In this document: one piece after another, positions 53,016 to 64,000 of the stretch
Position numbering within the stretch: the stretch's first letter is position 1
Layout: each line of letters begins with the position of its first letter
NCBI GenBank assembly: GCA_010645155.1
Contig: JAAGOF010000143.1
Location: forward strand, 20,979-84,978
Origin: Tigriopus japonicus
Lineage: Eukaryota; Arthropoda; Copepoda; Harpacticoida; Harpacticidae
DNA: 64,000 bases
Direction of reading: 5' to 3'
The notes under the pieces: model-generated
What the model saw: only the letters and a program-made list of their open reading frames with translations
Database searches by the model: none
What the model was told of the DNA's origin: nothing
Position numbers and translations under genes: made by a program

Positions 53016-54806
53016 CGTTATCATGACATAGAACTTTTGACGGTTCAAGAAAGGCATCCGTGGATCATGAAAACCAAAGGTTGGTCAAAGAATTTTGAGC
53101 TTGTTATACATTGTGTGGCAATCAAATTAAGACTGGTTTTGACATCATTTAAAGTCTTTTGATAAAAGCATTACAATTTTATGCATTGAAAAAAATCTAG
53201 GACAAATCAGTTTTCTCCAAGCATCAGTCGAACGTTATTCTACTTGAGAGATTAGAGCCTACCGATGTAAACACCCATTTAAGTAAGCCTTGGCTGCTTC
53301 AGAATTTCACACTTGTAAAGCTATGGTAAACTAGAGGGCAAGGTGTTTGAATCAAAGTCATGTCAAATATATGGACTTAATCCAAGCGCATATTCCTCTT
53401 GGAAAATTAAAAATGAACCAACTTTCCCCCTGCCGATCAAAACAAAGGTTTTCATCGAGCTCATCCATAAACCAACTTGACCAACTTAAGAATATTTTAC
53501 CCGTGTAAGGACTATCCTGAACTTGAATACATGATCAACCAATGAATGAAACTTGAAGATCAAACCCCCAATTCTAGAAGATATTCCTGAAGATGAAGCC
53601 ACACAATGTTCACTTCTAACCAAGTTCACCATGTTTTCAAGTTTAGGATAATCCGTGAATGGGTAAGATATTCGTAAGTTATTCTAGTCGGGTAACAAAT
53701 GAGCTCAGGAAACCCGTCAATTAATCTGAAAAGCTGGTTATTACACTGCAGACATGGCAAACTTTTTAGAAATGGGGGTTGTCAGAGGTTGTGTGAATTA
53801 TCTTGACTTCATCTTCTAGCCTACTTTCTAGAAATGGTGGTTTGACCATCGAATTTCACGATCATAAATCATTGCAAAAATGTGTGTAAACATTTCCAGT
53901 CTAAAAATCCCGTTTAGTCGAATAATATGATGTCAAAAATGGAAAGGAAGGAAAGAAAGTGCCTTAATCGAACCCCTATTGACCAAGAGGCACTGCAAGA
54001 AAAGAGTATGCTCATGAGATTTTTGTCCCAGTGGTCTCACACTTTCCTCAGGACAAGAACAAAGCGCGAAATGTTTGTTAAGAAGTAAAAATTGTATGAA
54101 ATTGTAAAACCGGTGCAAGGACAAGACTTGCAAAAGCCTTGATGCAATTGAAAAAAGTACATAAATCTTGCAATCTTTAATTTTCTTTTTTGTGGCTTCC
54201 TACTTGGTTCCAAATAAGACTAGTCAGCTGTTTATGCATGCTCTTCTAATTTTAGTGGCTCTTTTCTGGCCAAATTTTTGAAGTCAGCAACGTTAATTTT
54301 AGTTCCTGCTCTAGTTTTGTTCTTGGATTTTTGGTTGAGTCAGGTTGAGTCTGTGTCAGAACCAATCCAAATTGAGACAGACATACTTCATAATTATGTT
54401 GATGTCATTTTCTAATCCATCGAGGAATCAGAAAGACGAAAAACGTTGGGCCCTTACACTCTCTGGGCTCATTAATTTGTCATTGAAACTCAACATTGAA
54501 TTTGAAATACTGAAATACAGGACAAAATGCTGACAATGTAACTCAAAAATAATTTGCTTTCAATCTTTGACCCCCAGAAAGGGGCATAGGATTGATCAAG
54601 CTGTATCAATCATTACCAAGGCACAAAGTATAACATTTTAAAGATAAGTTCAAAGAGTTCGCATCAGGTGGATGACTTAAACTAATTTAGGATTGATTTT
54701 GGAAGCTTGATTGAATTTGCCTTCCGCACCCTGTAAAATAAATATCGCAGAAATCTAGACTTCACGTTAACAATGCTGTTATTTTAATGTCCTTTATCTG
54801 TTTCAG
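53016..54806. other. downstream of ANKRD13C; nothing supported
   Basis: AT-rich, no recognised exon, no clear repeat. Confidence 0.45.
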
Positions 54807-55157
54807 ATCATTATTTTTCCAGTCACGCGAAACCGGAACACGCCTATTGTCAGAACCCCTCTATTGGACCCTGTTCCTCCTCCTCGCTGTCCTTGTCCCC
54901 ATCCCCGTGTTGTCCTCCTTCTTATTCTTCATCTTCTACTTGCACCAGCCCTTTTCTGTCGTCGCTCTCATCTAGTCGTGTCCATCCGAGGTTGTTGCAC
55001 TTTGAACCCCGATCCAGGCTGTCCAGAGGGTCAGGGGGATTTTTGGACCACAGTCAATCCATACCCTCCGTGGATTTCCCCATGCAGTTCAATTTCGGCT
55101 CTACTTATGCCTCGTCCGTGACTCTTATGTTCAACGATGACGTGGATACTTATTGAG
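54807..55157 (+). CDS. possible terminal coding exon of an unknown gene
   Basis: A good acceptor (tctgtttcag ending at 54806) is followed by a frame open to TGA at 55157 if two bases belong to a split codon. It encodes about 116 residues, Ser/Pro/Cys-rich then more globular (SVDFPMQFNFGSTYASS, TLMFNDDVDTY). AATAAA lies at 55404. The region is CT-rich, and the two other frames are also open for 60-85 codons, which weakens the case. No upstream partner exon was found. The phase does not fit the phase-0 ANKRD13C junctions, so it is not an obvious alternative ANKRD13C end. Confidence 0.28.
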
Positions 55158-56504
55158 CTTAGTGGACTCATTTGTGCCATCCTTGTCCATATCCGAGATT
55201 TGTTTTCAGTTACGTGTTGTGGTTAACAATGTTTAATTTTGTTTTCTGCATAATTTATGATTAACCATGAAAAACGAGGCCCAATGTTGTTTGGGCTTGG
55301 TGTTTTTCAGCCTCACATGATCGGTTGCCTCGTTGAAGAGTCTCTTTTATCTGGGATCAAATTGCCTCATTGAGATTTAGGACCTGTGAGTGAGAACGTT
55401 GCGAATAAATACCGCATTCATTGACTTATTTACAGGGCACTTGTAACGAATGTTCTTGTAACAAAAGTACAGAGAGTAATTAGTTCCTTTTTCGCAAAAG
55501 TACCTGGATTTTAACAAGCTCAGTGTATTAGGTAGAAATTACGATGTATAAAATCATATATTCCTAGAAAGCAGTAAATACTATTTCATTTCTGTTTATG
55601 TGAAACATTTTTTAAATACTGATCAAATTATAATGATAATTGTATGAAATTAATATAATTAAGTTTCGCCTTCTCAACCTTATGTAGCGAAGAGGGCATA
55701 GAATGAATGAACTCAAAAGTTAACTTTTTTCGTTTTCACCAACTTAAAATCCGTTCTCTAGTTATATCATTTCTTCTTTCATTTATTTGGTATTTGACTT
55801 GTAGTGTTTTCTTAATTGAAACGCACTAACAATTCATAATTGGTATGCTTTTAATACTCTTAATTATTTTTGGTTTGTATTTTTGAACTTAACCTTTAAG
55901 AAAGTCAGTTTTACACATTCTTAAACGATGAAAGAGAAAACAGATAATCTTGAAAAAGTAACGAGTACTTTTTGAGGGTTTTGGTACTGAGGTGTTTCGA
56001 GTTGGATTTACGGCAGAGTTTTGCCATTTTGGTTTTTAGTGTCAAACAGCTGACCACAACTAAACTTTTCAGCAGGCAATAGACTTGATCTGCCAAAAAA
56101 TATGGCAACTCTGCAAACTCGAAATCAATTTTTATAACTACGGATGGAACCACAAGGTGGGCATACAGAAGATTTTAAGATTTTGTTGGACAAGTTACAG
56201 CAGTTGAATGGCAAAGGTTGGATGTGAAAACTTGATTTTTTTCCATAGCTCATTGTGCGGCATTGTGCCTAAACATATACAGTCTGTTCAGTGGACTGTA
56301 CTACATTGAGTTTTATTAATACTAGAGACACTCAGGTTTACCACTACATTTTACCAGAGGGTGCATTGTCCTAAAATTGTCGCGTAAGTGAGCGCGAGGC
56401 AGGCAATGATGCACCAAAAAACCCAGCTGAACAGTTGATAAGAATTCTGTCGAAATACGAGTAGACAGTTGGCTGGCTTCCCAAGCAAGCCTTAAATCAA
56501 GGTG

Positions 56505-56636
56505 CTCCCCCTGGTTTGGTCACACTAACTGTCCGCTCAACAGTTGTGAGGGCGACATTTTCCTCATAAATTCAACGCATTCTGCCTCACTTGCCATGTT
56601 GCCAAACTAAAGCTTGCACGCTATCTAGTGATCAAT
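56505..56636. repeat. R2 family, right-end fragment
   Basis: Matches the last ~120 bp of 40925-41452 (cacactaactgtccgctcaa ... gcttgcacgctatctagtga). Confidence 0.7.
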
Positions 56637-56734
56637 AAATGATCTAAGCTGTACTAGCATTTGTACAAGGTTGCTGTGCTTGTTTTGGAATATTGCGATA
56701 ACAAAGTGTGAACCTGTTTGGGCCATTGAGTTCT

Positions 56735-57222
56735 ATTAATACTACAGGGAGTGTAAGCCTAAAAATGTGTCTCCGGTCGTCAAGTGTTGAGCGGACAAAT
56801 GTGCGAGAACATTTGACATGTGTGACCAGGCAAATGTCAACCATGCAATTGATGAATCAAATGTGGAATTGAGTAATGTTTTTGGTTCATTTTTTGTTAT
56901 TGCTAGTGGTCACTTTCTTGAAAGAACTGAAGACGTCACTAGGTGACCATGCCATAGATTTGAATACTACAACTAGGAACTTTTTTGCCAATACATTGAA
57001 TAAGTCACTAGAAGAACAGAATAGGGTTAATCCATGGACACAAAATAACTTGCGTCTTCAAGAACGAGTTGATAAAATTTCATCTTGGTTTGCATGTTTG
57101 GTCACACCAACTGTCCGATCAACAGTTGTGGGGGCAACATTTTCCTTATAAATTCAACGCATTCCGCCCTGCTTGCCAAATCAGCCTGACCAAAGCTTGC
57201 ACGCTATCTAGTGATGAATAAA
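56735..57222. mobile_element. R2 family, near-complete copy
   Basis: Begins tactacagggagtgtaagcc and ends cttgcacgctatctagtgat; collinear with 40925-41452, with one internal deletion near 57015. Confidence 0.7.
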
Positions 57223-60200
57223 TGATCTAAGGTTTAGGCACAAGTGATCAATAAACCAAAGGTCAGCTGGGGCCTGAAAATTGTCCGACAAATCGTTAGC
57301 CAAATCTCGCTGAACTTAGCCACTCTGAAACTCTGTGGATGGAACTCGATGTCAAACTAGTTCGAGTCCCGCCAAATTGGTCCCTGTTTAGGTCTTTTCA
57401 AAAAGTTCAATACAACCTGCCCTTTTTAACAACGATAAACTTCCGAGTCAAAAATGGCAGCACTCCCAATTCGAAACACATCACTAGTTTTTAGTCGTTC
57501 CAATTACAACATTTTTGGAATGTAGTGGCATTGCAGCTCCTTTTGCAAAACATTTTACAGCAAACATTAATATCAGTTTAATTTGCAACCCTTATCTGAA
57601 GTCAAAAAAGTTAGGGACGCGTTTCAGTGCTCCTTAATGAAAAAAAAACTTGCACGAAGAGTGATAGAAAGAAGAACATACGATAACTATGATTTCTGTA
57701 AACGTTAAACGTCCAAAGATTGGCTGAGAGAGGTTGCGTGGCCAAGTAATAACATTCCGTGAAAAAAGACATTAGGAGGAAAAAGGATATTTCTTGATTA
57801 GATGGCTCGAAAATAGTCATACCAATCATAGGCCAATGTAATATTTTGATTGTCAGTTGCGGTTTTGCACGAACAAAATACAATCCACGCTAATAAATTA
57901 ACTTGTTCTCATACAGTTGCTTGACAAACACAGAAAGAAAAGATTAGTATTGGGTTGAAAAGGCCATCAAAACAATTATTGGATTTGCAAATCTGATTTT
58001 AAGTATAGCTGTACAAAAAACGTTCCTTTAAAAAGGCATTTTTAACTCTTGGTTTTTATTTGACATATGTACTACCGGCTAATTCTTGCTCATTAGGTAC
58101 TACTTTTTTTTAAATTTTCTAGATTTCACCGTTTTTGACAGTCAGATCAGTTCAGACACATTGGTCCTAATCAAAAGGGACATACATAACGTCGTGGGAG
58201 CAGCTTTAACCGTCTTTTTTTTGTCTGGACGGGCATTTAATCTTTCTTCTTTCTTATAAGATAGGTTCATTCACCTCTTTGGGAAATTAAATCGATTTTT
58301 CCATGTTGCAAGTATTTTTTTCTTTTTTTTCCATCTGTTGGGAACTTCCATTCATCTTTTTTTGTTTAATCAGTCAATTTTTTCGTCTTTTTTCGTCTAT
58401 TTTGACAGTTTTATTCGTCTTAACTTCCTGTCCCTACTTATTACACTAATCTTTGTTGTGCTGTTCTTATACATTGATCTAAATGTATATGACAATGTAA
58501 TGTATGAAATGGAATGTTGATATTGATCACGCAACCTCTCAGCCGATCTTTGGACGTTTAACGTTTACATATGATTTCATGAAAGGTAACTTAGTGACCC
58601 CAGAATACGAGCTCACGTATAAACAGCTTGCCCAAGCACCCAAGTCACAGTTACCTACGACGATAGGAAAGTGGGCGCGTCCGAGCCCATCGATCCGTAG
58701 GCCCATGGGCCTACAGGCCTTTCTACTCCTAGCAGGGTCACTGTCTCTCGAGACGTGCATGCACGGACCGTCCTTGAGGGAAATAAAAACACGACTCGTT
58801 TCTATTCCTCCAGTGTTGCCGCTCTGAGACCTCTTTTGCGACACAATTATGGTGTCTGCTAACTAGTCACTAAAACCTCAAAATCTAATATTCTTGGAAA
58901 TATCGGCCCACTTTTGTTGTTTTTTCTATGTGGAAAGTGAAATCAAACATTTGTCCCACAATATTCTGCAGCTGATAACTAATTGTAAGCATATCCCAAT
59001 GATGAATATTGAATCCACAAAGAAATCTCCAAGGCTAGATACTAGAAGTGATTAATCTTGTTTGAATAATGGTTGGGAATCCAAGATGTTGGAGCAAAAA
59101 ACATAACCCCAGAAGTTTGCAAACTATAGGTATCGACTTTTATGGAGTTCCAAAATTATTGTCGTTCGTTGATCCAGAGCAGGGATTTTTTGGAGTAAAT
59201 TCTTATGGAATGCGTGTGAAGCCTTCCATGTTTCGAAAGTTTTTGCGCATATTTGATTGATAGATTGAGTGATCGAAAAGAATCTGGAATTTTGATGGTT
59301 CCAAGATCCTTATTCATTTATGTGCGTAAATTTTAATGGAGGGGAGCAGATTTTTTTGGTGGTGAAAATGGCCAAAACAATTTATCTGTTCACTTAGTTT
59401 TTTCAAAATCTTTTTTCTCTGGTACACATTTCAAGGGATCTTTTTGTAAAGGAATGGTTATTTCTGGAAAAAGAGTCTCTTCCCAAAGACATTTGTATTC
59501 TAGAAGTTGGCATTGCTAAAAGTTAATGAAATTTCAAGTTTATCTCTAACATTTCTCTCTCAAATTATAACACTGATGGATTCGTGTAACGTGAAATACT
59601 ATCCACTGTTTCTTGAATCAACCAGAATTTTGTCTTCGTACTGGTGTGATACACATAAACATTGGTGGTTGGCCTTGACGGCTGTCAACGATTTTTGCCG
59701 AGGGACAAGCAATCCGTTCAGAAGTTCTAACATTTTGCACTCAAATATAGGGGTATAAATTGAAAAGAGTACAGGTTTAGTTTATGACTTCTAGTGAATT
59801 TTCGCCTCTCAAGGTGCTTTTAACTAAGTTTTAAATCGTAGTTTAAAGCAAACTGCGACATCATAGATGTACAACCTCGCAACCTCTTGCGTAAATCTCC
59901 TTACTTGACAATAGAAAAATTGTATCTTTGACATTGCACGTTTTACATCGCAGATCAAGACAAACTTCAACCAGGTTTTAACCATTACGAAAAAAATTGT
60001 CGACAAAATCTCTTGGGTTACAGAATTCTTAAGCGATTTCTGCAGACAAGCTCCGGCAGCACTGTTCTCGCAACGATGCCAGAATTAGTCGGTGCTGCCA
60101 CTTTTTGCAGGGTTGAACATTTTTCGACGAAAATTAATATTTTTTACCGTAGAAAAATGGAACACAATCCTAGTAAGCGTGGCAGAATGTGGTATTATGG

Positions 60201-60795
60201 AGTTTAGTTTCTAACTATCAGTATTCCCCTTCCCCCAACATCGTTTGGCAGTGTCGGCATGAAACCTCCTGACAACGCTGTGTGCTCCTCCACATATAGC
60301 TCATCTCTTTCTCCATTGGCATTGATTAGTGAGTATTCGGCGGCCCAATCCTGTCTCTCGAACCATTGGAAGTGAGTGTGCTTGTGTGTCCACGGTGGTT
60401 GGACCACGGATTCTCCGGATCGAGGGGCTTAAATCATGATAGGATAGGATGGGATGTCCGTGCCCGAACGAATCACCCTGATGGGAGTTCTGTTCCTCCA
60501 GTTCTCTTCCAGCGTGACCCTTCAATGAAGTGACGAGTGAGTGAGTGAGTGGTGATGTTGAGGTGCGTTTGGAAGGCGAATGAGCCATCCCACCTCCATG
60601 GGGGTCGGATGTGAACCCGCCCCTTTCTCCTTTGACCATCATGGTGGGCTTGAACGTCCCCATCCGTGAGGTGCTTGATCCCGTTCTTCTAATCTTCTGG
60701 GTGCTTTTCGGACGACTGTGAGTGAGTGAGAGAGAGAGACAGAGAGTGAGTGAGTGAACTTGTGAGGGTTTTTTGTGGGTGTGTATCTCGTGAGC

Positions 60796-60888
60796 ATGAT
60801 GAAGATGACGGGTTTGGCCCCCGGAGATCATCATCATCATCATGACCCGGCTGCCATGCCTCAAGATTACCAGGAATGGGTCGAAGAG
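60796..60888 (+). CDS. possible first coding exon of an unknown gene
   Basis: The ATG at 60796 opens a 31-codon frame (MMKMTGLAPGD, five His, DPAAMPQDYQEWVEE) ending at a strong donor gag|gtacgt at 60889. A GC-richer leader with GTGA/GA repeats precedes it. The frame stays open past the donor to 61080, so the exon could be longer. The window ends without an identifiable partner exon. Not recognised. Confidence 0.28.
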
Positions 60889-62027
60889 GTACGTAGGGAA
60901 AAGGGATTGGTATGGGTATGGGACAGCTCCGAGGCTCCAAGTATTGACTTGAAGGAGCTACGGAGCCACATGCGACCCCGGATCGTGGGCAAAAGAGTTA
61001 TTGGCCCATTGTTATGTTTAGAATGGTTTCAAGATAAAAACTTAATTCAAAAAGGGAAAGATTGTTTGCTGATTCGGTGAAGAGTTTACGTAATTAGTAG
61101 GCTTAACCGCATTCTTTGATGTATCGTTCATCATTGCCTTTTTTGAGACCCATCTAAAAAGGTTGGCCGTTCATTATCGGGTGGCCAAAACGAGTGAATG
61201 ATTTGAATGAGCGATGGATTGAAATCGGATTCGGATCTCAATCCTAAAACCTGATATTTAATCTCGAAACCCATGGCTGCATAGTTGAATCGTTTCCCCG
61301 CTTAAAAGTAGGGATGGGTTCGGATCGGTTCTGATGTCGGCTCGTCGCGAGCCCGTTATAAAACCGTTATAGCATGTGCCATGATGTTAAAAGATCTGTA
61401 ATAAAACCTTAAATGAGCCAGATCTGATACGGATCCAAAATTTTACTCACCTTTGAACCGAATTGATCCCGTTAGAAAAGTCGCCAAACCGACCTTGGTC
61501 AGTAACAGAAAAATCTGATAGAGCTTTAAATTGAAAATTTTGGAATTGGAAGATCAAAACAATTTCTTGTTTAACCTCAAACAAGTTACTTTTCAATAAC
61601 CCTGGAATATGATACTTTCACACAAGTTAAAAGTGGGATCTTCTATGAGGTAGAGTAAGAAAGGTGCAGAACATAAGATTTTTGTGGCTTTGGATTTTTT
61701 CGAACGTTACAAGGAATGCGATGCCCTGTTAGCAAATAAATCATTGATTTCATTTAAACAATCAACATTTATACGAAATTTGGTTTACCAACGAGTTAAG
61801 TGTTGGCAGTTTTGGAGAACCCTTGAAATATGGGATTGATCAGGAATAGTAAATGAAATTTGTTCTCACCCAGCTTTAAACGTTGTGAGATGATCTGCTC
61901 CAAAATATTCCTGACGAGAACTAATTGGCAACATCTTGAACAAAGAAGGAGCCCGATAAAGAAGAGAGGACTTCATTGTGCGAACTAGCCTCGATAACCT
62001 TCTCTTGGATTTGGAGGTGCTTTCAGG

Positions 62028-62776
62028 ATTGTAGGTAAAAAGGTCACAAGCAAAACGGTCACAGGTAAATAGGTCACAGTAAAAAGGTCACGGGGTAAAT
62101 AGGTCACAGTAAAAAGGTCACCCGGTAAATAGGTCACAGTAAAAAGGTCACACGGTAAATAAGTCACAGTAAAAAGGTCACACGGTAAATAGGTCACAGT
62201 AAAAAGGTCACACGGTAAATAGGTCACAGTAAAAAGGTCACAAGGTAAAAAGGTCACACGAGGAAAAGGTCTTGCAATCATTGCAAACACATAATGTTGT
62301 TGGGCTGAACATCATACTTTAACTGAGGTTGAGACAATTTATCAATTATGGGATTAACTGGACGTTAAGAAAACGTCAGTATGACACTAAACAGCAACAA
62401 ATAATTCAGCAAATCAAATAGCAAGGAGTTTCTCTTTAACAAAGGTATAGGTGAAAGATAATTTGCAGTTGTTACTATTCAAAAGTAAACACCAAAAATT
62501 GAAGTTGGCGTGGTCGCAACTCAATTCTATAACAATTCAAAATAGAATAATAAGGACTCGTCTGAGACTTGTGACTTTTTTACCGTGACCTATTTACTGT
62601 GACCTTTTTACCGTGACCTATTTACCGTGTGACCTTTTTACCGTGACCTATTTACCTCGTGACCTTTTTACCGTGACCGTTTTACCTTGTGGCCTTTTTA
62701 CCGTGACCGTTTTACGGTGACCTTTTTACTGTGACCTATTTACCGTGACCTTTTTACCTTGTGACCTATTTACCGC
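62028..62776. mobile_element. foldback-type element: inverted arrays of a 30-bp unit
   Basis: The left arm 62028-62268 has at least six copies of ggtaaataggtcacagtaaa + aaggtcacac. The right arm 62571-62775 carries the inverted unit (gtgacctttttaccgtgacc, ctatttacc). The ~300-bp spacer is unique. The layout is like Drosophila FB elements and the locus at 18885-19560, with unrelated sequence. Reading frames across it (repeats of LFTVTYLPCD) are by-products. Confidence 0.8.
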
Positions 62777-64000
62777 GCGCCGCTTTCAGATCACACGTAA
62801 AACCTCTACGGTCGCTACAACTGATCTCAAATCCTGCGTTAGGACAGAGCCCATGAACGCTCTTGAAGATACCTTTCATACCTTCTCTGAATACTGTACT
62901 GTTTTAACTTTTGAAGTCTCTCCCAATATAAAAAAGAAATCTTTATTGCGAGCTTTACTACTCATTGGATACATTTTTATAAACAGTGATCATGGTTGAC
63001 ATTAAACATATACGTACATTTTTCAATACTTGAGGGTCCATTTAGGGTTTTCCGCAATATGAGAACACTCTCATTCCTGTGATTTGAAATTTGTGAGTTT
63101 TCTCATGATCAAGAGCATTTTTCAGCTGTCATTGACAATCCGAGTAGATGGGACTCCTATTATGTACGATTCTATGAGCAAGATCCATTACCAAAGATAA
63201 TATAGAATATAACATAACATATTACTTGTATCGGTCTATAAATTTGCTAATGCTTCAACACAAAAAGGCAATTTTTCATGACTATTAGCCCAAACCCCAA
63301 ATGCATCATTTTACATGACAAAATTTTACTTTACTTGGATTTATATATGGTCATGATTGTCAAGTCAAGGCATTTGCCAAAATGGGAAGGAAGAGCAACT
63401 CGGCACAGCCAACAGCCCTGTTTTACCGCTGGCGGTAGGATTTCAAACGGTCACTTGAGCAACCTTTGTGCATGTCCCATTGGTATGAGTTCAATTTTAA
63501 CACAAACGTAGCGTGTCACAAATGATACTTGACATGGTATGGGACTTTAATTCGTGACGACCCTGTTTATGGGTGGAAAAAGGGGCACTCGACCTTTGCG
63601 CACCCTCTCTTGTTATGTTTTTATAGCCCACAATTTAGCAACCTTTCCTATCCGACTAGAAGGCTTGCGTTTTGGGTCAGGACTAACATATTTAAACCTC
63701 GAAAGAAGCGTGTCCTGTTGACTCCAGAGGGGTGAAGGAATAACCTCGTGAATGGTCCGCGCGCCCTTGACCTCAACCTCCACAGTTTTCGTGGAGCTCG
63801 CATTTAAGTCCACAAGCATGCTGATCTGACTGATCCAGAGCTTCAGAAATAAGGCCTTCTTAACCACAGACATCCTTTCTAAGGGTAATAATATATTGGC
63901 GACATATGAAACATCATTTTGGTCAGATTTGGTCATAACCGATATGAAAATGGTGAAGAAAAGGAAGTAACAAAAATGAAATGACGAAGCAAGAGCGAGG
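62777..64000. other. end of window; no gene supported
   Basis: Short frames on both strands (for example 63613-63936 minus) show no recognisable domain. Confidence 0.45.

Larger units (their letters stand above)
55410..60795. other. long gene-poor stretch with repeat copies
   Basis: Contains a fragment of the 14-kb palindrome family (55665-55715), R2 copies (56505-56636 and 56735-57222), and an odd GC-richer block at about 58515-58845 with aataaa at 58785 that could be a solo LTR but lacks matching flanks. A (GTGA)n/(GA)n tract lies at about 60715-60760. No gene supported. Confidence 0.5.

Noticed and set aside
58515..58845. Possible solo LTR (tg...ca ends, aataaa at 58785)
   Set aside because: No matching flanking duplication and no second copy in the window.
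60301..60864. 187-codon minus-strand ORF
   Set aside because: Driven by GTGA/GA repeats and an ATG-rich (cat)n tract; overlaps the more plausible plus-strand first exon and has no domain.
61985..62290. 101-codon ORF of LFTVTYLPCD repeats
   Set aside because: Translation of a 30-bp non-coding array that exists in both orientations.
62028..62776. CRISPR-like array appearance
   Set aside because: Units are contiguous without unique spacers, the locus is eukaryotic and the arrays are inverted.

Overview
This is a eukaryotic, AT-rich, intron-rich and transposon-dense window. It suggests an arthropod, most likely a crustacean such as a copepod. The grounds are a secreted CUB-protein family typical of arthropods, metazoan ANKRD13C and CCDC137 orthologues, GT-AG introns, and many hAT, mariner, P-element, Ty3/gypsy and jockey/CR1-like elements. 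The lineage is inference; no rRNA or mitochondrial marker is present. Multi-exon models were assembled by hand from splice signals, reading-phase continuity and recall of homologues; no search was run.

Layout. 1-9.3 kb is repeat territory: a mariner-like MITE, a 5'-truncated LINE, and a complete minus-strand Ty3/gypsy element (4.72-8.72 kb) with identical 110-bp LTRs, a tRNA-Trp-type primer binding site and a textbook -1 frameshift signal between gag and pol. 9.3-22.3 kb is one plus-strand gene of nine coding exons, including a 22-nt microexon, for a secreted CUB-domain protein. Its introns carry two LINEs, hAT MITEs, foldback elements and palindromes. 22.4-25.1 kb is gene-free and holds a tRNA-like SINE head cut by an assembly gap, plus two hAT elements.

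25.2-30.1 kb is a compact minus-strand block: an intronless LEA-like hydrophilic protein gene with heat-shock-element-like sites upstream; a type I membrane protein (CCP-CCP-MAM-somatomedin B-TM); and CCDC137 (five exons), whose stop lies 94 bp from the start codon of the membrane-protein gene.

33.6-53.0 kb is ANKRD13C on the plus strand (eight coding exons, 479 aa). Its sixth intron is 17.4 kb and acts both as host for nested minus-strand genes and as a transposon sink. It contains a 204-aa coiled-coil ORF with an in-frame 36-bp minisatellite, a broken THAP/P-element transposase gene split by a tRNA-derived SINE, several hAT elements, a scrambled LINE, and a large two-exon gene (1574 aa) for a secreted PAN / CCP / Thr-Pro-rich / CCP / Kelch protein.

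53-64 kb is mostly non-coding. It has one possible terminal exon (54.8 kb), one possible first coding exon (60.8 kb), repeat copies, and a foldback-type element made of inverted 30-bp arrays (62.0-62.8 kb). No prokaryote-type system is present. The host genes look functionally unrelated to one another; what links them is nesting, tight spacing and heavy transposon traffic.
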